From assembly GCA_020434345.1 (NCBI GenBank), contig JAGRAZ010000014.1, positions 1 to 35,944 on the forward strand: 35,944 nucleotides of DNA, given 5' to 3'. Source of the stretch: Bdellovibrionales bacterium (GTDB taxonomy: Bacteria; Bdellovibrionota_G; JALEGL01; JAGRMV01). The stretch's first letter is position 1, and the number at the start of each line of letters is the position of its first letter. The notes beneath the pieces were generated by a model, which was not told the origin of the DNA, ran no database searches, and worked only from the letters and a program-made list of their open reading frames with translations. Below are positions 15,648 through 22,721 of this stretch, in pieces. A program made the position numbers and the translations under genes.

Positions 15648-17335
15648 TCATATCCTATACATCTCTTGGAGAAGCTTTTCATCATTCGCTTCTTGCTAAA
15701 ACAGATCATATTGGTTTACTTGAGGTCAATCGAAATCAATTAACCAAAAAGCTTTCTTATCAAGATATATTTGACCAAGCAGTGCATACTGCCAAACATT
15801 TACAACACCATCATTTTAAAGATGGAGCCCATTGTGGCATCATTATGTCAAATCAATCACTTTGGAATACATCAGCAATAGGTGTTTTTTTTGCTGGCGG
15901 TGTACTTGTACCTTTGGATTACAAATTAGGACCTGAAGAACATATACGACTCATTCTTCATGCAGACCTAACAATGCTTATTGTTGAATACCCGATCTGG
16001 CATAGGCTCATGAAATCTGCTGACTTTGAAAAATTATCAAATATTGTTGTTTTTGTTACCGAGGTGCCTGAGGGAAAAGATATAAAGCATGCATTGCATT
16101 TAGAGAGCGCTGCTTCAAATTTTTCTTTTGTAATGAAGCCTCGACAACCGGAAGATATAGCTACAATTGTCTATTCGTCAGGAACATTTGGAAGACCTAA
16201 AGGATGTATGCTCACACATGCAAATTATCTACATCAAGCGCAAGCTTTAGCACAACTTTTTCCAGTTGGAAAAGAACATACATATTTTTCGTTCATTCCT
16301 ACAAATCATGCAATTGACTTTATGTGTGGGTTTTTTCTCCCTATTATGCACGGATCCAAAACCATACATCAAAGAACCTTACGCCCTGAATTTATTGCAT
16401 CGACAATTTCAGAATTTCGAGTAACTCACATGGCACTGGTTCCAATGTTACTCAAAAATCTTGAAACAAAACTTAAAAATCAATTGTCATCGCTATCCTT
16501 TTTTTCAAAGTTATTTTTTCGTATCATGCTTTTTATAAATCAAACACTTACTCGATCTCGGCCTTGCTATAAATTATCAAGAGTTCTTTTATTTCCTATT
16601 CATAAAAAATTTGGAAACCATCTGCAGTACATATTTGTAGGCGGTGCTTACACAGATCCCGTTATGGCCAAATTTTTTTATGATATCGGTTTTTCTGTTG
16701 CTGTGGGCTACGGTTTAACTGAAGCTGGTACAGTTATTACAGTAAATGATCTTAAGCCATTTCGACATGACACTGTAGGAAAGCCCCTCTCAATAACACA
16801 ACTTAAAATTCAAAATCCAAATGATGCGCAGATCGGAGAAATTATTGCAAAAGGTCCAACAGTCATGAAAGGATATTATAAAGACGATGAGCTAACGTCT
16901 CAAACAATTATTGATGGATGGCTCCAAACGGGTGACTTAGGATACATAGATAAGGGACACTTAATTTTTAAAGGCAGAAGAAAGAATATGATTGTAACTT
17001 CAGGAGGTAAAAATATTTATCCTGAAGATATTGAACATTATTTTCAATCATTGCCTTTTGATGACTATTGTGTTCTTGCGGGAAGCTTCATTTGGCCCGA
17101 ACAAACACAGCATCGTGATGAACTATTTCTTGTATATTACAACGAGAAAAAGACGATTTTTAATTATGCAAAGGCTATTGAGGAAATTAATCAATTACTG
17201 CCTGAGTATAAAAGAATTTCCTATGCCTTGAATTTCACAAAAGAGTTTCCTAAAACAGCAACTTTGAAAATTAAACGACCTGTGCTGGCAGAAAATATTG
17301 CGCAATCTGAAATTGTTGAAATGATTAAGTTATGA
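15644..17335 (+). CDS. Acyl-AMP ligase / long-chain fatty acyl-CoA (or -ACP) synthetase (copy 2)
   Basis: A second ANL enzyme of 563 residues. The P-loop is YSSGTFGRPKG at 177-187; Phe replaces the usual Ser/Thr. A GYGLTEAG A5 motif, G-W-L-Q-T-G-D-L-G-Y and G-R-R-K-N-M-I-V-T-S-G-G-K-N hinge region follow, with the catalytic Lys in a T-L-K-I-K-R segment near the C-terminus. The A8 region is closer to the consensus than in copy 1. A segment around residues 275-310 (S-F-F-S-K-L-F-F-R plus hydrophobic residues) could be membrane-associated, as in long-chain synthetases. It is 4-base coupled to the carrier protein upstream and to the lipid kinase downstream, so it is a good candidate for acyl-ACP ligase activity. 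Confidence 0.86.
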   Translation: MIISYTSLGEAFHHSLLAKTDHIGLLEVNRNQLTKKLSYQDIFDQAVHTAKHLQHHHFKDGAHCGIIMSNQSLWNTSAIGVFFAGGVLVPLDYKLGPEEHIRLILHADLTMLIVEYPIWHRLMKSADFEKLSNIVVFVTEVPEGKDIKHALHLESAASNFSFVMKPRQPEDIATIVYSSGTFGRPKGCMLTHANYLHQAQALAQLFPVGKEHTYFSFIPTNHAIDFMCGFFLPIMHGSKTIHQRTLRPEFIASTISEFRVTHMALVPMLLKNLETKLKNQLSSLSFFSKLFFRIMLFINQTLTRSRPCYKLSRVLLFPIHKKFGNHLQYIFVGGAYTDPVMAKFFYDIGFSVAVGYGLTEAGTVITVNDLKPFRHDTVGKPLSITQLKIQNPNDAQIGEIIAKGPTVMKGYYKDDELTSQTIIDGWLQTGDLGYIDKGHLIFKGRRKNMIVTSGGKNIYPEDIEHYFQSLPFDDYCVLAGSFIWPEQTQHRDELFLVYYNEKKTIFNYAKAIEEINQLLPEYKRISYALNFTKEFPKTATLKIKRPVLAENIAQSEIVEMIKL

Positions 17336-18216
17336 AACTACACACATTGATTATCAATCCAAAAGCAGGGCATCTTTTTAACCGATGGAAGTTTAACAAA
17401 CTTAAAAAGAATCTTATTGAGAGAATACCTTGTGAGATATTTTACACACAATACAAAAATAACGCCTCTGAAATTGCGTCAAAACAATATAAAAACGGGT
17501 GTCGTTCATTTATTATTTTTGGAGGAGATGGAACAATTTTTGAAGTAATCAATGGAATTTATCCAGAAGGATTTTCTGATCCTCCTACAATAGGTATATT
17601 TCCGACAGGCACTGGAAACTCTATGATTAAAGATTTTAATTTGGATCAGAAAACAAGCCTTAATGCAATTCAAAATATGAAAACAACTTATTTAGATATC
17701 AACGAACTTGTTTGCAAAGAGAAAAAATATTTTTCAACAAACATTATTAGCACCGGTTTTGTTGCACAGGTTGGAACTTTTCGAAATCGTTATTTTTCAA
17801 AATTTGGAAGCATCGGCTATATAATTGCGGTTCTTATAAATCTATTTTCTTATAAATCAAAAGCTTTTTCAATCACGGTAGACGGAAAAACCATATTTCA
17901 ACCATGGTCATTTTTATCTTTCAACAACACACGTTTCACGGGAGGCAATATGATGATGGCTCCACATGCAGACCCAACAGATGGAAAAATTGCCACTGTT
18001 TTGGTTCAGCAACAATCACCATGGAAATTGCTTCGAGCTTTTCCCAAAATATTTTCTGGCGAACACACATTCTTTCCATTTGTCGAGATTATGCAAGCTG
18101 AGAATATTCGTTTTGAAGAACCTGTTTTACAAAGTATCATGATTGATGGAGAAATGATAAAAGCAGAACCTTCAGAAGTAATTGTTCATAAAAATGCTTT
18201 GAAAATTTATACATGA
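17332..18216 (+). CDS. Diacylglycerol kinase / LCB5-family lipid kinase
   Basis: A 294-residue member of the DAGK-catalytic family (YegS, DgkB, sphingosine kinase). It opens with the I-I-N-P-K-A-G strand at 7-13, has the nucleotide-binding FGGDGT at 63-68 with E-V-I-N-G-I after it, and PTGTGNS at 91-97. The C-terminal beta domain ends with the I-D-G-E motif that is typical of the family. It phosphorylates a lipid hydroxyl such as diacylglycerol, monoacylglycerol or a sphingoid base. Next to a PlsC enzyme and behind acyl ligases and reductases, an alkyl- or acyl-glycerol substrate is an attractive but unproven choice. It overlaps its two neighbours by 4 bases each. Confidence 0.87.
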   Translation: MKLHTLIINPKAGHLFNRWKFNKLKKNLIERIPCEIFYTQYKNNASEIASKQYKNGCRSFIIFGGDGTIFEVINGIYPEGFSDPPTIGIFPTGTGNSMIKDFNLDQKTSLNAIQNMKTTYLDINELVCKEKKYFSTNIISTGFVAQVGTFRNRYFSKFGSIGYIIAVLINLFSYKSKAFSITVDGKTIFQPWSFLSFNNTRFTGGNMMMAPHADPTDGKIATVLVQQQSPWKLLRAFPKIFSGEHTFFPFVEIMQAENIRFEEPVLQSIMIDGEMIKAEPSEVIVHKNALKIYT

Positions 18217-18947
18217 AAAAAAAGCCACCATTTATTTTGCATCTACTTTTTACAATCTATGCTTGGATTGTTGGTTTATTTTTTTTATTTTACTTTTTTT
18301 TCATTGGTTTTCCACTATCGATACTTCGAGGATACAATAACAACTACCCTTTGCTTCGAAAACTAATTCAAGTATTTGCCTTCTTTTTTTCCCCCATACG
18401 CATATCCTATCATCCTGATTTTGATCCAAAAGCGCCTTATCTTTTAGTACAAAACCACGTTAATATTTTAGATGCTTTTTTGGCAGCCAAAATAAGTCCA
18501 AATGCTATCTGTGGCATTATGCATAAATGGCAATTTTCTATACCTGTTTATGGATGGCTCATGTCAATGTCTAAAGGAATACCTGTGGACCCTAAACGCA
18601 TTGATAATTTTGAAAGAATGAGCCAGATCGCAGCTCAAAGAAAGGATGAAGGCTATTCTATCATCTCTTTTCCAGAGGGAGGCCGCAGCCTAAATGGAAG
18701 TCTCAAACCTTTTAAAAAGGGCATCTTTTTAACAGCCCAAAAATCTGGTTATCCTATTGTACCTATTGCAACCAAGGGCAATTTTTACATTAACCGTAAA
18801 GGCTCATATATGATGTGGCCCCATCCCATTGAAGTCCAAGTAGGAAAACCTCGGATCATTCCTCAAGATCTTACCCGAGCCGAGTTTGAAAAATTTATTG
18901 CTGATATTCGTAATGAAATGGACGCATTTATTCAGAATCATGAGTAA
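18213..18947 (+). CDS. PlsC-type lysophospholipid acyltransferase
   Basis: A 244-residue membrane-bound glycerolipid acyltransferase. The N-terminal 60 residues hold one or two hydrophobic segments (about 9-35 and 50-62). Block I is N-H-V-N-I-L-D at 81-87, giving the catalytic His82 and Asp87 (HX4D), and block III is the substrate-phosphate motif FPEGGRS at 153-159. A K-G-I-F-L-T-A segment with V-P-I-A follows. It would place an acyl chain on a lysophosphatidate-like acceptor. It is the last gene of the coupled cluster, and 56 bases separate it from argS. The organism presumably has another housekeeping PlsC, so this copy may serve the product of the upstream kinase. Confidence 0.88.
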   Translation: MKKKPPFILHLLFTIYAWIVGLFFLFYFFFIGFPLSILRGYNNNYPLLRKLIQVFAFFFSPIRISYHPDFDPKAPYLLVQNHVNILDAFLAAKISPNAICGIMHKWQFSIPVYGWLMSMSKGIPVDPKRIDNFERMSQIAAQRKDEGYSIISFPEGGRSLNGSLKPFKKGIFLTAQKSGYPIVPIATKGNFYINRKGSYMMWPHPIEVQVGKPRIIPQDLTRAEFEKFIADIRNEMDAFIQNHE

Positions 18948-18983
18948 GTCGCGATAAAGTCTGATGTGCTGGTGGAAATTTCA

Positions 18984-18992
18984 TGATATAGA
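18984..18992 (+). promoter_or_regulatory. Extended -10 promoter of argS (possible leaderless transcript)
   Basis: In the 56-base gap before argS, TGATATAGA gives an extended -10 element (TGN followed by TATAGA, 18987-18992). No good -35 is seen, which extended -10 promoters tolerate. Only 11 bases separate it from the ATG, so the mRNA would begin about 5 bases before the start codon. No ribosome binding site is visible. Confidence 0.4.
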
Positions 18993-19003
18993 AAATTTAC
19001 ACA

Positions 19004-20710
19004 ATGAACCTGTATAATGAAATTATTGCCAAACTATTCTCATCTGTACATTCAATAGATGAGAAGGATGTTTATTCACTAATTGAATTTCCTCCAAAAG
19101 AAGATCAAGGTGACCGAGCTATTGCATGTTTCAGATGGGCTAAAGAGAAAAAAAAATCTCCCCAAGATCTTGCAAAAGATTTTGCATCTCAATTGCAAAA
19201 GCTCCCTCTTCCAAAAGAAATTACTAAAATTGAAGCACAGGGTGGCTATGTTAATTTCTTCTTTAACGATGAATTGCTAGCCCAAAAGGTTCTTACATCT
19301 GTTTTTCAAAATCCAGATACTTTTGAAAAAGTATCAATGTCGTCACCCTTGCGTGTGGTAATTGAGTTTTCATCCCCAAATATTGCAAAACCATTCTCAA
19401 TTGGCCACCTACGTTCTACCAATTTAGGAGCTTGTTTGAGTAGAATTTATGCTTTTATGGGATATGAAGTGACTCGCATCAACCACCTAGGAGATTGGGG
19501 TACACAATTTGGTAAATTAATTACTGCATATCGAAGATGGGGTAACGCTCAAATGCTAGATGAAAACCCTATTCTTTCATTGTTTACGCTTTATGTACGA
19601 TTCCATGATGAGGAAAAAAATGATCCCACATTAACAACAGAAGCACGAGAAGCCTTTTCTCAACTTGAAAAAGGAGATGAAAGTGCAAAAGAGCTATGGG
19701 ATTGGTTCCGCAATCTCACCATGAAGGAGCTTGATAGTATTTATACTCGACTTGGTGTTGAATTTGACCACTTATGGGGTGAAAGTTTTTATATTGATCA
19801 GCTTCCATCGCTTTTAACTACACTCGAAAAAAAGGGGATATCTGAAATAAGTGAAGGTGCCACTATCGTAAACCTGAAAAAAGAAAACATGAGTGTGGCT
19901 GTTTTACAAAAAGGAGATGAAAGTTCGCTATATATAACAAGAGATCTAGCTGCGGCTATTTATCGATATAAAGAATTTGATTTTTACAAAATGCTTTATG
20001 TTGTTGGAAGTGAACAATCACTACACTTTCAACAGTTATTTAAAATTCTTTCGATGGCTGGGTATTCTTTTTATGATAGATGCAACCACGTTGCATTTGG
20101 TCAAATTACTTTTGGTTCTGAAAAAATGTCAACTCGTAAAGGAAACGTAGTATTTTTGCAAGATGTGCTTGCAAGGGCAGAAGAAAAAGCTCTTTCTATT
20201 ATTAAAGAAAAGAATCCTACACTTGAAAACGCTGTGGATATTTCAAAGGATGTTGCGCTCGGAGCGATTCTTTTTGCAGATATCTCTGCTAAAAGAATCA
20301 AGAATGTAAAATTTGCATGGGATGATATCTTAAGCTTTGAAGGAGAAACTGGACCCTACCTTCAGTATTCTTATGTACGCACGAAAAGTTTGCTCAAAAA
20401 ACATGATCAGCCTATTTCTCTACCGAATGATTTTTCAATTTATAAAGAACGTGAAGAAAAAAAATTAATTCGTACTTTATCTCAATTTATTTTTTCACTT
20501 GAAAAGGTTGTAGCTGAAAATGAACCATTTTATTTGGGCCAATACCTTATTTCTGTAACCAAGGATTTCAATCGGTTTTACCAAAGTGTACGTATTTTGG
20601 ATGCACCCGAAAACACACTTTGCGCGCGTATGCTTCTGGTCTTTGCAACGTCTTGCGTTCTACAGACTGGACTGCAGTTGCTTGGCATCCCCGCCCCTGA
20701 AAAAATGTAA
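19004..20710 (+). CDS. argS: Arginyl-tRNA synthetase
   Basis: Class I synthetase that charges tRNA-Arg; 568 residues, a normal length. The N-terminal Add-1 domain covers about 1-100. The SSPNIAKP block leads into the HIGH-equivalent motif, which reads SIGH (132-135) instead of HxGH. I recall the same serine variant from some Firmicutes ArgRS enzymes. The HLGDWGTQFGKL block follows, the second signature is KMSTRKG at 374-380, and the C-terminal part is the DALR anticodon-binding domain ending at Met568. No ribosome binding site is visible before the ATG. A candidate extended -10 lies just upstream, so it may begin a new transcript after the lipid cluster. Confidence 0.96.
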   Translation: MNLYNEIIAKLFSSVHSIDEKDVYSLIEFPPKEDQGDRAIACFRWAKEKKKSPQDLAKDFASQLQKLPLPKEITKIEAQGGYVNFFFNDELLAQKVLTSVFQNPDTFEKVSMSSPLRVVIEFSSPNIAKPFSIGHLRSTNLGACLSRIYAFMGYEVTRINHLGDWGTQFGKLITAYRRWGNAQMLDENPILSLFTLYVRFHDEEKNDPTLTTEAREAFSQLEKGDESAKELWDWFRNLTMKELDSIYTRLGVEFDHLWGESFYIDQLPSLLTTLEKKGISEISEGATIVNLKKENMSVAVLQKGDESSLYITRDLAAAIYRYKEFDFYKMLYVVGSEQSLHFQQLFKILSMAGYSFYDRCNHVAFGQITFGSEKMSTRKGNVVFLQDVLARAEEKALSIIKEKNPTLENAVDISKDVALGAILFADISAKRIKNVKFAWDDILSFEGETGPYLQYSYVRTKSLLKKHDQPISLPNDFSIYKEREEKKLIRTLSQFIFSLEKVVAENEPFYLGQYLISVTKDFNRFYQSVRILDAPENTLCARMLLVFATSCVLQTGLQLLGIPAPEKM

Positions 20711-20759
20711 GCAATATCAATAATTTACATAATCTCCCGTTGATTTTTTGCGTCTTTTT

Positions 20760-20773
20760 GGTATGCCCATACC
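20760..20773. repeat. Palindrome just before lipB
   Basis: GGTATG-CC-CATACC, a perfect 6-base inverted repeat with a 2-base centre, ending 6 bases before the lipB ATG. It occupies the place where a ribosome binding site would be expected; there is no T-run, so it is not a terminator. Operator or translational hairpin are possible; chance is also possible for a repeat this short. Confidence 0.4.
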
Positions 20774-20779
20774 TCAACC

Positions 20780-21460
20780 ATGCATAAAGTTTACTACCAC
20801 GAACTTCAATTCATACGCCATAGCGATGCATGGTCTCTTCAAGAATCAATGCGAAACCTAATTTTAGAACATCAAGGCAGTTGTCATCTTTTCATGGTCG
20901 AGCACCCGCCAACTATCACGTTAGGTCGTGCAGAGAAAGGACAGAACCTTCATCAATCCGTAGAACATCTTCGTGCCCAAGGGTTTGATGTCGTCAATGT
21001 AAACCGAGGTGGAAAAATTACGTACCATGGTCCCGGCCAGCTTGTTGTATATCCTGTGCTTGATTTAAAAAAACTTAAGCTCGGTATCAAAGATTATGTC
21101 TGTAAATTAGAACAAACAATGATTGATACCCTACAAATATTCGGTCTTCTTGCCGCACGCAAAGACGGCATTCCCGGTGTTTACCTTAATCATAAGAAAA
21201 TTGGCTCACTGGGCATACATGTAAAAAAATTTGTGTCTATCCATGGCATAGCACTCAATGTCTCTGCTAATCTGGATCATTTTTCTGTCATTACACCCTG
21301 TGGTATCCAAAATATGGAAATGACTTCCATGAAAAACGAAGGTGTTCAAACCAGCCTTGACGAAGTCGCAAAAGTATACGCTGGTATTTTCGAAAAAATC
21401 ATGCACTGCACCTTAGAACCTGCCAATATTGATGGTCATACACATCAATTAACGCTATAA
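20780..21460 (+). CDS. lipB: Octanoyl-[acyl carrier protein]:protein N-octanoyltransferase LipB
   Basis: Transfers the octanoyl group from ACP to lipoyl domains, the first step of lipoate synthesis. The 226 residues show the family pattern: E-H-P-P-T-I-T-L-G-R at 41-50, R-G-G-K-I-T-Y-H-G-P-G-Q at 76-87, catalytic Lys140 in K-K-I-G-S-L-G and catalytic Cys174 in I-T-P-C-G-I. The start ATG has no visible ribosome binding site; a perfect 6-base inverted repeat lies 6 bases before it. lipA is not in the window. Seven bases separate it from hisS. Confidence 0.95.
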   Translation: MHKVYYHELQFIRHSDAWSLQESMRNLILEHQGSCHLFMVEHPPTITLGRAEKGQNLHQSVEHLRAQGFDVVNVNRGGKITYHGPGQLVVYPVLDLKKLKLGIKDYVCKLEQTMIDTLQIFGLLAARKDGIPGVYLNHKKIGSLGIHVKKFVSIHGIALNVSANLDHFSVITPCGIQNMEMTSMKNEGVQTSLDEVAKVYAGIFEKIMHCTLEPANIDGHTHQLTL

Positions 21461-21467
21461 ACACTCC

Positions 21468-22721
21468 ATGGCGCTTTCAACCCTTAAAGGCATGCAAGAC
21501 ATTCTTCCTAGCGATATTGCAATATGGCAAAAAGCTGAAAATGACCTTACCGCTCTTGCATCACGTTATGGCTTTGATGAAATTCGCACACCCATTTTAG
21601 AACCTTTAGAGCTCTATGCACGAGGTGTTGGAGAACATACTGATATTGTTCAAAAGGAAATGTTTTCATTTGTTGACCAAGGTGGTGTTGCCATGTGTGC
21701 ACGCCCTGAAGGAACAGCATCTGTTGTACGAAGCTATTTAGAACACAATCTAGGACAAGAAAAACCACTCACAAAACTTTTTTATATTGGTCCTTTATTT
21801 CGTCACGAGCGCCCACAAAAAGGTCGATATCGACAGTTTCATCAATTTGGTGTTGAAACAATTGGCAAACGTTCCCCAAGTCTTGATGTTGAACTTATTC
21901 TTATGATGATAGACATCGCTAAAACTTTTGGCATTGATCAATATACGCTTGAAATCAACTCTCTTGGAGATAAGGAAACCAGAAAAAAATACCGAGACGT
22001 CCTGATTGAATATTTTTCCAAGTATCAAAATGATTTTTCTGAACACGAAAAAAAGCGTTTGAAAGAAAACCCTCTACGATTATTGGATAGTAAAAATCCA
22101 AAACTTGTTCATGCTATCAAAGAAGCACCTAGCATTCTTGATTATCTTAGTTCTGATTCAAAACAATTCTTTGAAGATGTTGTTGAACAGCTTAATCTTC
22201 ACAAGGTTGAGTACGCAGTTAACCCTGCCATCGTCCGTGGAATGGACTATTATTGTGATACAGCATTTGAACTTAAATCATCAAACCTAGGAGCACAAGA
22301 TACAATTATTGGTGGAGGACGTTACGATGGTCTCAGTGAGCAGCTTGGTGGTAGCGTAATACCTGCTACTGGTTTTGCACTGGGACTTGAGAGATTACTC
22401 TTGAGCGCTGGAAAAATTGTACCAACTGAGCATGTAAATATCATTGTGATGGCACTAGACTCATCTTTAGAAAAACACGCACTTACAATTGCCGACAAAA
22501 TTCGAGAAGTAAAAACTCAAGCAAAAATCCATTTTTTAACTGATATTACAAGCATGAAATCTGGGCTTCGCGCAGCAAATAAATACAAAGCCAATCATGT
22601 ATTGATTCTTGGAGAAGATGAATGGAGCAAAAAATCTGTTCTTTGGAAAAATTTTGATACAAAAAACCAAGAGGTTATTGCTATTGAAAACATAACACAT
22701 ACATTGAAAGAAATTTTATGA
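21468..22721 (+). CDS. hisS: Histidyl-tRNA synthetase
   Basis: Class IIa synthetase; 417 residues, the usual length for the bacterial enzyme. The N-terminus has the typical K-G-M-Q-D-I-L-P start and motif 1 around D-E-I-R-T-P-I-L-E. Motif 2 includes G-P-L-F-R-H-E-R-P-Q-K-G-R-Y-R-Q-F, the histidine-specific blocks are R-G-M-D-Y-Y and G-G-G-R-Y-D-G-L, and motif 3 is G-F-A-L-G-L-E-R. A C-terminal anticodon-binding domain follows from about residue 325. No clear ribosome binding site precedes the ATG. It overlaps aspS by 4 bases, the common hisS-aspS order. Confidence 0.96.
   Translation: MALSTLKGMQDILPSDIAIWQKAENDLTALASRYGFDEIRTPILEPLELYARGVGEHTDIVQKEMFSFVDQGGVAMCARPEGTASVVRSYLEHNLGQEKPLTKLFYIGPLFRHERPQKGRYRQFHQFGVETIGKRSPSLDVELILMMIDIAKTFGIDQYTLEINSLGDKETRKKYRDVLIEYFSKYQNDFSEHEKKRLKENPLRLLDSKNPKLVHAIKEAPSILDYLSSDSKQFFEDVVEQLNLHKVEYAVNPAIVRGMDYYCDTAFELKSSNLGAQDTIIGGGRYDGLSEQLGGSVIPATGFALGLERLLLSAGKIVPTEHVNIIVMALDSSLEKHALTIADKIREVKTQAKIHFLTDITSMKSGLRAANKYKANHVLILGEDEWSKKSVLWKNFDTKNQEVIAIENITHTLKEIL

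Larger units (their letters stand above)
8778..18947 (+). other. Nine-gene lipid biosynthesis cluster (probable operon)
   Basis: The nine genes from the fatty acyl reductase to the PlsC-type acyltransferase are on one strand with seven stop/start pairs overlapping or nearly so. Six are 4-base ATGA overlaps (10454, 12989, 14629, 15644, 17332, 18213), one gap is 7 bases and one is 11. This supports co-transcription and coupled translation. All but one of the products belong to acyl activation, carrying, reduction or glycerolipid assembly families. No ketosynthase, thioesterase or malonyl transferase is present. Confidence 0.8.

Noticed and set aside
18948-19003. tRNA or small RNA gene between the lipid cluster and argS
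   Set aside because: At 56 bases it is too short for a tRNA and shows no cloverleaf arms; only the promoter-like element is supported.
20705-20736. Terminator after argS (ATGTAA ... TTACAT inverted repeat)
   Set aside because: Arms are only six A/T-rich bases with a 14-base loop and no T-run.
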